In this document: positions 1 to 11,000 of the stretch, piece by piece | How positions within the stretch are numbered: the stretch's first letter is position 1 | Layout of the letters: every line of letters starts with the position of its first letter | From: Rachycentron canadum | Taxonomy: Eukaryota > Chordata > Actinopteri > Carangiformes > Rachycentridae | Reading direction: 5' to 3' | Assembly: GCA_038496675.1 (NCBI GenBank) | Contig: CM076648.1 | Span: 19,588,365-19,652,364 of the forward strand | DNA length: 64,000 nucleotides | Position numbers and translations under genes: made by a program | Notes under the pieces: model-generated | Database searches by the model: none | What the model was told of the DNA's origin: nothing | What the model saw: only the letters and a program-made list of their open reading frames with translations

Positions 1-3000
1 AAGGTTTGTTTTCCCCATTCAGCCAAGTCAATGAGGATGAACAAATTGGAAGAGGCACTGAAATCCAAGGGCACTGTTCATTTTAGTCAATTTGATGCAG
101 CCTTCTATTGATAAAGTTGGGGATGTGGTGTCGCTGTAGGTTTGGGAGCTAATAATCCATCAGCAGTAGGGAATTGAGTTTAAAAAGAGGGTCAAGGGAC
201 TCTTAACACCCAGATATTTACAACAACAATTCAACCTCTTGAAGCAGGAAGCTCAGTTGTAGTACAACAAGCATGCAGGTATAATCTGAACAGCAGAATA
301 AACTAAGTAAATTCAGCTTTTCTCTGAGTTCAACTTGTACCCATGTAACAAGAAGCTGTGATATTCAAAAATCCAAAGACGTCTTGTGAGATGAGACTGC
401 AATGAGAGCATAGAAGTTTAAGTCTTTGAAAAGTGTACTGATGTACGGATGACTTGCATATGTGAGCAGAGCTAACCAGCCCTATTGTCAAGGGACCAAG
501 GTACATTTCTATCTTCGTCGATTCACATTGAAATCTGCTGTATGCAGCAACACAGTGGGGCTGTGACTGATAATTGACAGTTATCAGTTAATCAAATATG
601 TTTTGGTCCATAAAATGTCAACAAATTATTCACAAATAACAAGTTCCCCTGGTTCAATTTTACTCTCAATTTTAAAGTCATATTTTCAATTAACTTGAAC
701 AAGTCTGAGAAGCAGTGAGCGCAGACTGTCACAGAGGTATATCTTCCTGTCACATAGTCCTATAATTTCCCTTGTGGTGTCATATAGTTGTATAATGTGG
801 ACAAGGTCAGACGACACTTGTCCAGCTGACATTGTTCTATTCAATTCTGGTGCTTTCACTTTGGCTACAGCAGGTGAGGCCTCAGATTTGTTGTATTTGT
901 TGAGTGAAGCATCCTCTTTTTGCAAAATCAGTAAGCAGCCTCAAAAATGTTGGTAATTTTATGGTGTAGATGCCAAAATATCTCCACACACTCAGGGTGT
1001 TTTCACACCTAACCTGTTTGGTTGAGCTAAAATGAACTCAAGTGCATTTGCGCATTTAGTTCCATTTGTTTGGGCTGGGTGTTGTTTGTTTGGGCTATTA
1101 ACATAATGTGATTACACTATCACATATTTGTGATTGGTCCAATCCCAGAACACGCACACTACACCTGCTCATGTGCCCCCTGAATGACAGGTGGGTAAAG
1201 AGACTGAAAGGGACAATAAAAACTTTAGGGTCTCTTTGCCAGCGCAGTGGGATCTGTCCCACTGCTGCTGATGGCCAGCCCGACTGTGGATGATTCACCT
1301 GCCTCATGATTCTCCTCATTGTGAACTTGCCTTGAAAAGTAATCACTGATTCTACTAACCATATCTGCAAAGCCGAAACATGCCACTGATGTAGTGTAAC
1401 ATACAATTAGAAAAACCTTTTAAGAAATTGGATGTGCTTGAATGCAAAAGAAATTATATCCACCTGTGAACAGTCACAAAATATGCGAGTGTAGCTGCCT
1501 GACACTATTCTGCTGTAGTGAAAAAAATGCATTCCTTGAGGAAAGTTGCAGCACTTTTGTTCCTCCTGGGCAGTTTTGGTTGCGCCTTTCCCAATGCACC
1601 ATGCTGATTATGATACAGCACCACCACATTGGCATAATGTCAAATCCACAGAGTGTTACACTTTTTGGAAAAGTGTTTTTCAAGGAGACATCCACCACTG
1701 TTTTGTCAAGAGCTGGAGGCAGCAAGAAATTTGATGGAGATGGCCGACTCGTAATTGTCTATGCCGGAAAAACCATCTTGATTTAAAAACACCCTGCTTT
1801 GTTGTTGTGATTATCCACTCAACTTTATTTTGCTAGCCAGTGTCTTACATCTTTATTTATGAGCCTAGTTTAGTGAAAGGTCAATGGGACAAGAGGTCAA
1901 GGCTGCTACTTCAAAATTGTTGCTTTTACAGGTGGCTGATTTAGATTTGGAGCAGGTCATTGTAGTTCAATTTTTACATTTTCCCCACATCTGAATTGAA
2001 GTTTGTATGCTATTAAAAAAAAAAAAAAACAAAAGGACAGTCTCATTAAATAATCTTGTCTATTAACAAATTTAAAAGCAGATGCTGACAATTAGTCTCA
2101 TGAGACTTATCTTGTCATTGTTTATTCAGGGAAGAGTGACTGAGCATTAAGCCCAAAATGATGATGTTACAGACATCCTTGCACATTAAATAAAGACTCT
2201 GTATCCTCATTTTAAATCTTAATAACGCTGGAACACTGCAGCATTTAATTTCTGAGCTGTCAGGTCATCATGACTGAATTCATATCTGGCGAACAGTCAT
2301 GTTGCAGCATGCTGTGACACGTTAAGAGCAGAGTCCAGATGGAAGAATTTAGCTTTTTGCTCAGGTTTGCGTGTGTCAGATCGTTATGGGAGTCCATGTT
2401 GTAAGAAACACTGGAACTCAATACACACAGATCTCATTTACATAATATTGTGACCAACTCATAACAAACCATGATCATTTCCTCAGTGAAGGACCGTAGC
2501 ATTATTAAACACAAAGCTCATCTGTGGGTAAGTAATTGTTTACATACATTTAATACACTAGATAAATGTGTAATTAAAGTTGGAGCCCTTTACAAAATAA
2601 GAGCCTGAATATATGTCAGTAACAATAATATTCCTGCAGAGTGAGAAGTTTTTTTAAATGCTGAGTAACATACAACAAATGAAGATTAATTCAACACAGT
2701 GAACGCTAATCTACATATATTCTAATGGATCTTTGTTAAATGTCCCTGCAGAGTCGTGAACCTATTTAATTTCTACACCAGCTCTCTTTTGAGAGTGCTC
2801 CTATTGGAAAAAATTGGTGGTTTTTATCTAAAACAACCTTTACTTCTGTTTTCCTGACAAATGTTCTCTATTGGCTGTGCAAATGTTTGCCGTCTCTGAG
2901 AAGCAGATACCATTATACCACAACAAATCCTCAGAGGGAGGAGGTTGAGGTGGTTTGGACATCTTGGTGAAACCAGTCACAACAGTCTACATTAGTTTTA

Positions 3001-4344
3001 ACCATGAATGCTCCTTAGACTCAACCAAGCAGTTTCCTTTATCCACAGTCTCTCTTTTTAGTTCCCTAAACTCAACCAAACCTCAACTGTAGTGGTGGAG
3101 GATCCCATTTGTAATACTGATGGAAGATATTATTTCATCCTGCTGATGGTGCCACATCCAAAGCTCACATGAGTCTGTTGATGCCCCATATTCACTGTAA
3201 TAAAAATATGACATTGGTAACTGAGTGAAATGACCAGATAAAAGCTGTTTGAATTCTCTAAATGCTGAGGGAAGGAGCTTTAGTGTTTTTGTATCCATTA
3301 GTGTAGGAAACACTAGATGTTCCTTTTCAAGAGAAAAAGAGAAAATGCATTCCCACAATTCTTTTCTACAGTAACATTTAAAATGATGAAGGATCTGTTT
3401 TATGTTTTTGACACAATCCAAAAGTTATGGAAATCCTTGTCTGATTGGCTGAGCTTCAAATCCATGAATATAAATTTCTTCCTTTTCAAATCCAGTTAGG
3501 AGCCATCTTGTGCATAATCAATTTTCAGTTATAGGTATCACCATCTTAACAATTTCAACCCTGTTTGTGATTAGGAGAGTCTTTATTGTCCATGTATTAT
3601 TGATAAAGTTTGTATCATAAAAAAAAACAAACAACAAAAAAAAAAACTTTGTGTAAATGAAGTGGGGTTCTCCTCACACAGGGGTTGTCTGTCCTAAAGT
3701 ACTAATGCATCCTTCTTCACATCTTCCTTTGACCTCATGAGGATAAACTACCTCAAGTGGATAGAAAGGAGATGTTTTTTTTATTTACCTTCCGACCACA
3801 GCCCTTGTAATGAGGAAAGCCAAACAACTTTTGGGTTGTGTTTACACAGCTAAACCTTTTTGCCTGTTTCACCTTGGCAGTTCTGGTCTGACAGTACCTT
3901 AAGGCAGATGGCAGTCAGCCAGTCAACAAAAACTTGTGTGTTGTGTCCCCTTGTTGTCCTGCCATGTGCTGGTAATTTCCTCTACTCCTTTCTCCTCCTC
4001 CTCTCTGCCTGTCGCACCATGCAAATCTTTCCTTTACACATTGAATCACTGAAATAATTTTTTATAATAAGTCAGCAGTGGCTTTCATGTGTTCAGGCAT
4101 ACACAACATGGTCAGTCCCTCTAAACTTTGCCACCACAGCTGTCCTGACTTCCACTCTTCTCTCCAAGAACCAGAAAGCTGCAAAAAAAAACATAGTGGG
4201 AAGATTTCATGCTCGACAGCTCAGAAAACACTTGGACTCTGTAGAAAAAGCTCTTCCATTCATCAAGCAGACCTAAAGATGCTGAGGCGTCAGTTAAAAA
4301 TACACTTACAAGAATAAAAGAAAACTTGGCAAGTTAAACACATA
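1..4344. other. Non-coding; 3' side of luzp2
   Basis: AT-rich sequence with short A runs (2014-2029, 3619-3645) and one MITE fragment at 994-1085. No exon, RNA gene or further repeat was recognised. Frames of up to 114 codons (1442-1786 plus, 3083-3421 minus) show no family motif. Confidence 0.6.
994..1085 (+). repeat. Probable MITE fragment (GTGTTTTCACACCT family)
   Basis: GGGTGTTTTCACACCTAACC, TGTTTGGTTGAGCTAAAATG and CATTTGTTTGGGC follow a pattern I associate with a common fish MITE that begins GGTGTTTTCACACCTG. Only one end is recognisable. Confidence 0.45.
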
Positions 4345-4569
4345 TCAGGGTTACTGTTCCCGGAGCCAAAGGCAAAAGCAGCAAGAGAAAACTACACTCA
4401 GTGTTTGGAGGCCTCAGCAAACAAAAAAAATCTAATTTTAGACTCGGCTCTCAATTTATATTTGTTTTTAACAGGGTCAACATTTTTCATCTGTTTTTTA
4501 AAGAACGAAAGAAGCTGTAATCCTCAATTATGTGTTTATTAGACTGTTATTGTATTGTACTATACTTAT

Positions 4570-5090
4570 CTTAAAAGAAAACTACAGATAGTTCTAAAAG
4601 CTGTGGCCAGAGTCAAATAAAAATTCACATTAAACCTCCTCCGACTACCTGCACCTTTCAGAATTTATTTAAAAGTTCCTGTCTATAAAGCTTTAAGTGA
4701 GTCGCTCCTCCCTACAGCAGAGATTTTCTTTCATTTTATGTAGCAGACAGATCACTGGGGTCCTCCACTGCTTTTCTTTTAAATTTTCCTTATGTGTCAC
4801 ATAAAAGTACAGAGGAGACTGCTTTTTGTTTTTATGTCCCTGAACGGTAGAACTGAATCTCTTGGTATTTTTAGCCTGACTTTTTGATTCAGAGAAATGT
4901 TAAAGCTTTTGTTTTATTTTTTTGTATATCTCTTTCTATCCTTGTGTATATTTTATTTAATATTATTGACTTAGCTTTTATTGTTTTATTTTTATAAATT
5001 TTAGTCTTGCAAGATCTTTCATGTGTCTGTGTGAAGCACTTGTTTGTATGAAAGGTGCTTTATAAATAAAGTTGAGTTGAGTAGAGACTG
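4570..5090 (+). mobile_element. Decayed L2/Rex-like LINE 3' end
   Basis: At about 4653 the plus strand reads RIYLKVPVYKALSESLLPT, the conserved RIxFKxxxLxYKAL region near the end of L2-group LINE reverse transcriptase ORFs. The block ends in a typical LINE 3' tail: GTGTGAAGCACTTGTTTG, then GAAAGGTGCTTTATAAATAA, then a short AGTTG tandem to about 5083. The frame is broken. The piece upstream at 4345-4440 (TTACTGTTCCCGGAGCC) may belong to the same element. Confidence 0.7.
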
Positions 5091-6143
5091 CTTCTCTTAT
5101 CTTCACTCTCTTATCTCATCTGATCATTGTATTGTAGCTTCAGGTCTCCTTCCTGAAGTTGCACATTTTGACTGAACAGTAAGAAACATTTAGTAATCTT
5201 AGTTGACCGCTCACCCCAAAACATCACTTACAGTAGAAAACCTATTAGTGTCCCGTCAGACTGCTTCACAGAGGACAATTGAAATTACTTTGCTGTTTCT
5301 TCTGCTTTGCCCTACTCACTGTAATCTCACTATTTCATGGTCTGTCTGTTTTTGTTGTATTTGTGTGATTCCTTTAATAGTGGGTCAGCTTGCAGTTTCT
5401 GTGCTCACAGCACATTTGTTTTTCACATCAGTGGGTTAATCTCATGAATTATGGGAGACCATGCTGAGCAGATCTACAGTATCAGTGGGTCTTTTACATA
5501 TTTTTAAATTCAAATCTCCCTTTCCAGCAAAACAAAAGCAGATACATGGCAGAGTTTTGCAGTTTTTATGTGTCTCACCATTGAAGTAACCACATCATCA
5601 TCATGAACGACTGAAAAATTTGATTAGGCGTCTAAGATTAGGAGCCTCAAATTAAACTCAAGTGGGGGGGTTGTTATTGTTTGATGCTGCAGTTTCTGCA
5701 ACAATTTAAATATCCACTCCAAAATATCAGAAACAGTAAAGTGCTTTTATCCTTAAAGTTGCATTAATCCTTAATTTTATACTAACATTTCATCAAATCT
5801 TTAGTAATGGATGAAATCACCCAGTGTGTATCTACAACTTGGTGCCTCTTTCATCCTTTTGTTTTATTTTTATGGCAACTTTACAGTGTGGTTCAGTTGC
5901 TCCACTCCTCAGCCATGTTTTTGGCAGCAGCAGGCAGCTGTTTTCAACAAACACCTGCACAACATGAGTCCACCACCAAATGGCAGACAAAGGAGTGACT
6001 AGCTGGAGAAGAAGGTCACCAGTTGTTTCAGGAGCTGTTCTTCTGCCTTTTAATTTGAAACACAGGTGTTTCCACTCAGTTGGGTGGACCTAAGTGAGAA
6101 ATATATACGGTCGTCCCCACCTGTTGCTTAGATTTCTGTTCAG

Positions 6144-6585
6144 ATCATAGACTGTACATAAAAGTGGCTGAAAAGTGAAACCAATGCTGAAGAGCCTTAA
6201 ACCTTCATTCTATCAAAAGACCATCAGGGGGCGACTCCACTGGTTGCAAAAACAGATTGTATTGAAGTCTATGGGGAAACTGGCCCTACTTCTAACTTGA
6301 TTTATTAGCTCAGTAAATGTTTTCCTAATGAGTTCATGGTCTCAGTCTCTAGTTTCAAGTCTTCAATACAACATGATGTTCATTTTTTTAAACTATGGTC
6401 CCATTTAGAGGAAAATAGAGCAGGGTATGCATTAGGGCATGGCTACCATGTGATTGACTGACTTTACCACACACAGCGACCTGCCTGGTAATCAGGATAG
6501 AGGACAGAGCAGGTCAGATCCACTCCTCACTCCTCCTCAGCTCCAACAGTTCCTCCAAATACGGTTTCTTCTGGTTTCAAAAAAT
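6144..6585 (+). repeat. Dispersed teleost repeat (TCATAGACTGTACATAAA end), copy 1
   Basis: It starts TCATAGACTGTACATAAA and contains the hallmark segments ACCATCAGGGGGCGACTCC, TTTATTAGCTCAGTAAA, GGTCCCATTTAGAG, and a GGTTTCTTCTGGTTTCAAAA end. I recognise it as a repeat very common in percomorph genomes, where intact copies end in an inverted copy of the ATAGACTGTATATAAA motif. Here the 3' end is cut off near 6585. It has no coding capacity and is probably a non-autonomous DNA element. A second copy is at 12673-13140. Confidence 0.8.
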
Positions 6586-6898
6586 CTTCAAAACAATAGT
6601 ATTTGGTTGAGTGGTGATTGTACAGCCTTTCCCATGTAGCAAGATTTACACATTAGGTTTGTCTTCATCACTCAGCCGAGTATTAGTTTTTTAATTGAAA
6701 GTTTTGTTGAGTTGGATCCGACAGCATAAATTCAACCATCTTTTTTTAGTGCTTGTGTTGCCTTTATTTAAATCTGCCATTGCGTCTTTTAAGAAAGCAA
6801 AACTCTGGACAGTTTTCTCTCTCCAGACTTTTTTTATTGACAAAAGGTGTTTGTGATCTACAATAGAAAAGAGATGCAAATGCCCACGTACAGCTGCA

Positions 6899-7022
6899 CC
6901 ATGAAGTTCAAAGTGAGGCGATTTGGGGCTCAGTGTCTTGCCCAAGGACACTTCGGCACAGGGACAGGAGGAGCTGGAGATCAAACCTCAGGTGCTTTAC
7001 CACCTGAGCCACTGCTGACCCC
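6899..7022 (-). repeat. tRNA-derived SINE with shortened tRNA head
   Basis: On the minus strand the head holds an A-box-like TGGCTCAGGTGGTAAAGC (7011-6994) and a B-box-like GGTTTGATCTCC (6987-6976), the RNA polymerase III promoter of tRNA-related SINEs. The body then reads GTGTCCTTGGGCAAGACACT, typical of a fish SINE. A and B boxes are only about 6 nt apart, against roughly 30 in a tRNA, so the anticodon-arm part of the head is deleted. I cannot place the SINE tail with confidence. Confidence 0.75.
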
Positions 7023-7370
7023 AAGTTCAGTTGCTCCTCAATAAAACTTAGAAGTTTCTCTCTTTTGCACTTCATCAATGAAATATTAAAATAATACTGT
7101 TTCTGTGATCATGATGTAGTTATTTAAAGACCTATGGTATTGCTTAAGGTGAAAATTAAATCCTTGCTAAATAATGTAGTACTATTCTCTACCATGTGCA
7201 CATTATGTATTAAAAATCGAGTGCACAGCATCGCAACAGTGTTTAGTCCCAGTTGAACTTCAACACAGTGGCATTTGTGTGAAGTATCTTTTGCCTTGTA
7301 ACTGCTAACGGGCTGGAGAGAAGACAGAGAAGCATTTGATCATTTATGTTTTTTTCTTTCTGTACATTAG

Positions 7371-7436
7371 GTCAGTGAAGGCCCCTCAGAGCCATGGCTG
7401 CTGTAGGATGCATCTTCGTGGTGATGACATTAATGA
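7371..7436 (+). other. Candidate exon with signal-peptide-like start
   Basis: After a pyrimidine-rich acceptor (TTTTTCTTTCTGTACATTAG) comes GTCAGTGAAGGCCCCTCAGA, then GCCATGG, a strong Kozak context. The frame reads MAAVGCIFVVMTLM, a short hydrophobic stretch like a signal peptide, and meets GTGAGT after one base of the next codon (phase 1). Phase 1 after a signal peptide is common for secreted proteins. No protein was recognised and nothing proves transcription. Confidence 0.25.
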
Positions 7437-8708
7437 GTGAGTTGACAGTTGATATATATTTGGCAAGACCAAGGGGTTTAATGAGCATTTTCACAGCTCC
7501 TCAGACAGAGGTGCACAGTTTTCCACAAAGGCCTGCATATGTTACTCGTAAATTATTCAAAAAGTGGTGTTTTAGCTGCAGCCTATTTTTAAACCCAGCC
7601 TGCTATTAAACATAACACTCATCCAAACTTTAATGGTGCTCAGTTGTTTACTGAGAATATTCTGCCTGCTCTCAGCGAGTGCCTGATTGGAGAACATTTT
7701 TACTGAGAGCTGGACCTTTTGCAGCCTTTTCAGAGCACTGTCTTACCGTTGGTCCTTATGCATATGACAAATTACAGTTGCATCTTAAGGGTGCCAGGAT
7801 GAAGGCTTGCTAATCACAGAGCAGGAACAGTCAGGTGTAATAACTGAGTTGCTTTGTGTGGAGTGTAAACAATTAACCAATGCAACCAATTAGTGGATTG
7901 ACAGAAAATGTGTTGTTCCAGCAATTTTTCAAGAAAAACATTTTCTGATTGAAGCTTTTCAGATGCAATGCTTTGTTCATCAGTTATATGGTAGGAAATG
8001 TGATATCGTGGGCTGGGTACAATATGCATACTGTGTGATTTTCTTCATTTGTCATTGTTTCCTCCTAAAAATTGCAGCTCATGAAAACAGTCCTGGCTTT
8101 GTTTCATTTCATTTCAAAAATGGCTTAAAAGAGCCAATCACAGACCCAATTTTCTGTCTTTACACCAGCAAAATAGAGTCTGAAGACAATGATGTCAAAC
8201 TTCAGAGGACACAGAGTTTAGTTTGGATTCTGAGGCAGCTTAAATGCTGGAAAACAAGTTTTGCAAAGCAGAAATCATACTTGTCTCATTGGTATTGATC
8301 AACAGCCCCATCCCCCAGGGCAGATATATTAAGGCCATTTTGTGCTGTAAGGCAGTAAAACCTTGAAAAGCTTATTTGATATAAGCTGTGCCAGAGATCT
8401 GTCAATGTTGTTGCTGTTCCTCCTTCACTAAACAAGTTTGATAATTGTCCCACCTGATGTAATGATGGAATATTTCACCACAGACAGATTTATCCTGTCC
8501 TTAGAATCTTTACTTATTTTTCATCTTAATTATTCCACCTTCATTGACCTTCCAATCGTGTCTTTTGTATATCTTCAATCACAAAAAGTAAGATTAATTC
8601 TCTGTCATCTTGTCACTTGTCAGAGGGTAAAATTGCACCTATGTAAATGCAGTAACAGCAGTGCAGATCTTCTCTAATCTGTCCCCCTACTTTCTTCAGC
8701 CCACTTAC

Positions 8709-8795
8709 CATGTCAGACAGAGGGAAAAGGTTTTTACAGACTGCGGGTCCACAGACAGGAACGCGCTGTTCTCGAGGAAGTCACTGTGTGCTCTG
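8709..8795 (-). other. Candidate 87-nt exon with strong splice sites, unassigned
   Basis: On the minus strand the acceptor TTCATTTATTTTAG and the donor ATG|GTAAGTGGG bound 87 nt. One frame is open and codon-rich: RAHSDFLENSAFLSV then DPQSVKTFSLCLT. Phase is 2 at both ends, unlike luzp2, whose exons are phase 0. In the luzp2 frame a stop occurs at the fifth codon. The plus strand over the same interval is also open behind another acceptor (AG at 8698-8699). It could be a non-coding exon, a different gene, or chance. Confidence 0.25.
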
Positions 8796-9769
8796 CTAAA
8801 ATAAATGAATTACTGTGTTTGAATGAATACAAAACCCCATCAAAGCTGAGTACTTAACAACCTGACACATTCTGCATATTAATGTTTTTAAAACGCTGTG
8901 AAAATGGTAATTACAATTCTATTTATTTTTTCCTTTCATAGCTCATTTGAAAAGAATACTTCATTTTGTGACAGTGGCCATTTGCATTAATTGAGGAAAG
9001 TGCTCATCATTGTTGCCTTAGAATTTTTCAAGGATTTAAAATTGTGTTGTTTTTTGAACAATACCAGACCTTGTGTACTGGTCTGCTTTGAAATAAGAGC
9101 TCTGTAATCAAAATGTGGGAGGTATAATTATAAAACAATTGGAAATAAAGGGACATAGGTGTGAGTTTATCTTTTATTACAATTTCTTATCTTTTTGTTT
9201 TCGTCTTGCTCTCAAATGAATATCTGTAATCTGTGACTTTTACTCTGACCTTTTCTTAATTTTTACTTTGCAAAAGTTTCATAAAGGTAAAAAAAAAAAA
9301 AAAAAGGGGGATTTATAAAAATACTGATGAAACAGGAAGTGGATGGAAATGATTCACTTGATAAAAAACCCTTTTAACTCCAGTTGACGGCATTAGGATG
9401 GCCACTGTGGACCAGTGACAGTCAATGTGCTAACAACTATTTGAGGTTAAAATATAATAATTAGTTCTGTGGCGGTTCATGTGTTTTTGTCTTGAAAATC
9501 CTGAACAGTTTCTCAGTAACAGGCGCAAAGAACAAAAATTTTGGCTCTATTTTTGCCCAAAGGGTCTAATCAGACGGGCCCTTGAACCCATCACAAGTGC
9601 ATTGGGGCATTTAATTGACGAGAGGGGCTGAGACCCAAGAGGCTCTGGTGTGTCCTTTAGGCAGTGTCTCATAAGGACATCATCATCTGAATAAAGGACA
9701 GTCAGTGCAAAATCCAGGATGATACTGGCTTTTTAAATTGCTGCAGATATTGATATTTCGATCAGATAT

Positions 9770-9794
9770 CAACACTTAAAACATTTAAGTGTTG
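9770..9794. repeat. Perfect 11-bp inverted repeat
   Basis: CAACACTTAAA at 9770-9780 is the exact reverse complement of 9784-9794, with a 3-nt loop. It lies 87 bp left of the hAT target duplication. Confidence 0.9.
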
Positions 9795-9880
9795 TTTTCA
9801 CATGACATAAACAACAATGTTGACACAGATCCTCATCTGGTGTTTTTTAAAGAAAAAAAACATGTTACCAAAGAAAGATC

Positions 9881-9888
9881 ATCTATGT
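9881..9888. repeat. hAT target-site duplication, left copy
   Basis: ATCTATGT immediately left of the hAT element. An identical copy is at 10993-11000 on its right. Confidence 0.9.
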
Positions 9889-10992
9889 TAGGGGTGGGCA
9901 ATTATTTTTTCAATGGGACCACATGAGAAAAAGAAAATATTGCGAAGGGCTGGGCCAAAAGGCTGAACTCAATTCTGCATAATATTAATTAAATTAAGCA
10001 GAAAAATAAATATAATATTAGTTTTTTTGTTGTTTTTTAATAAAAAAGCAGTAAATAGCATTGTTTTGACAAGCTGGTAAGAGTAGGCTATATGTTGAGC
10101 AATGAAAAAGTGGGGTTGCCTTAGAAAAAATGTAATTTATTCAATCAAATTTCCCAAAGCAATGGTAAACAAAATGTGAACATTTGAGAAACTTTTGTGA
10201 AACCTTTTTTAAACATTTGTGACATATATATTAGTAAACATTTTCATTCATATTCACTCCAAAACACATTTTGAATTTCAAATCCTGTTGGAAAGAGGTT
10301 CTTAGCATTCTACAGACATCACAATATTGTCTTTGTGCTCCAAACATTAAGCAAGACGCATTATATTGAACTAATTGAACTCAACATCACTGAACTGTGA
10401 TTTTGAGAAAAAGGCTTCCAAAGAAAGTGTCCCAGTTCACTGCTAGTTGGTGCCTTTACATGCCTACATTTGTAGTCTAACCACATCATTTGGTGTTTTT
10501 AAATTATGTTTTCTTGTTTAGTGAGAGAAATCTAGTCTCTGCTGAGCATCAAAATCAGGTTGAATGTCTGAGGACCTTTCAGCATCAGTCAAGTTTTTGT
10601 ATTTCTCCGCGTGTTTCGTCTCATAATGCCGATTGTAGTCCTTAAAGCTTTACCTCCAACTTCAGTAAACAAATACATAGAAGTCCAATTTTTGTTGAAA
10701 ATCCTGCATTCGGCATCTACCTTTCTTTTTTTACCACGAGCAGGCATTTTTGAGGGTTAGGGTCATCTTGTGATAGCGATCCAATCCCGCGCACTTGTTG
10801 CTATACATATCATGTCATTATGTACATGAATAAAAAACAACTTTAAAATAAAAACAATACAGCTTTAGTCCATGCATGAGGTAAAATGAGAAAATATGTT
10901 TATTTTGAAATTTCCAATTAACCTTACACAGGCCTGTCAGAGTCAACCAAAGGGCTGTATGTGGCCCGGGGGCCGTACAATGCCTAGGTCTG
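9889..10992 (-). mobile_element. hAT-family DNA transposon, internally deleted, with 8-bp target duplication
   Basis: The 1104-bp element is bounded by a perfect 8-bp direct repeat ATCTATGT at 9881-9888 and 10993-11000, the target-site length of hAT elements. The ends read TAGGGGTGGGCAAT on the left and, on the opposite strand from the right, CAGACCTAGGCATT, an imperfect terminal inverted repeat of hAT type. The right end (GGCCCGGGGGCCGTACA) and left end resemble hAT repeats common in fish. On the minus strand a transposase remnant begins near the right end. Most of the transposase is missing and the interior is AT-rich with no long frame. The element is non-autonomous. Confidence 0.9.
10550..10747 (-). 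pseudogene. hAT transposase remnant with half a BED zinc finger
   Basis: Starting at an ATG at 10747 on the minus strand, the sequence reads MPARGKKRKVDAECRIFNK, then NWTSMYLFTEVGGKA. After a gap and frame change it continues KDYNRHYETKHAEKYKN and LTDAERSSDIQP. This is the N-terminus of the hAT transposases related to ZBED5/GTF2IRD2-type domesticated genes. The H-x4-H half of the BED finger (RHYETKH) is present. The preceding half, which should carry the two cysteines (a VCLVCGE-like motif), is deleted, so the finger cannot bind zinc. Nothing recognisable of the catalytic or dimerisation domain follows. Confidence 0.8.
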
Positions 10993-11000
10993 ATCTATGT
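10993..11000. repeat. hAT target-site duplication, right copy
   Basis: ATCTATGT directly after the right end of the hAT element, identical to 9881-9888. Perfect identity after insertion suggests limited decay of this short motif. Confidence 0.9.

Larger units (their letters stand above)
5091..9880. other. Non-coding stretch between LINE tail and hAT element
   Basis: Apart from the dispersed repeat (6144-6585), the SINE (6899-7022), the two candidate exons and a 19-nt A/G run at 9289-9310, I see nothing identifiable here. Confidence 0.6.

Noticed and set aside
1442..1786. 114-codon plus frame
   Set aside because: No homology recognised and no splice or promoter support. Length is within chance expectation for 64 kb in six frames.
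6994..7011. A real tRNA gene on the minus strand
   Set aside because: A and B boxes are too close for a cloverleaf and the body continues as a SINE.
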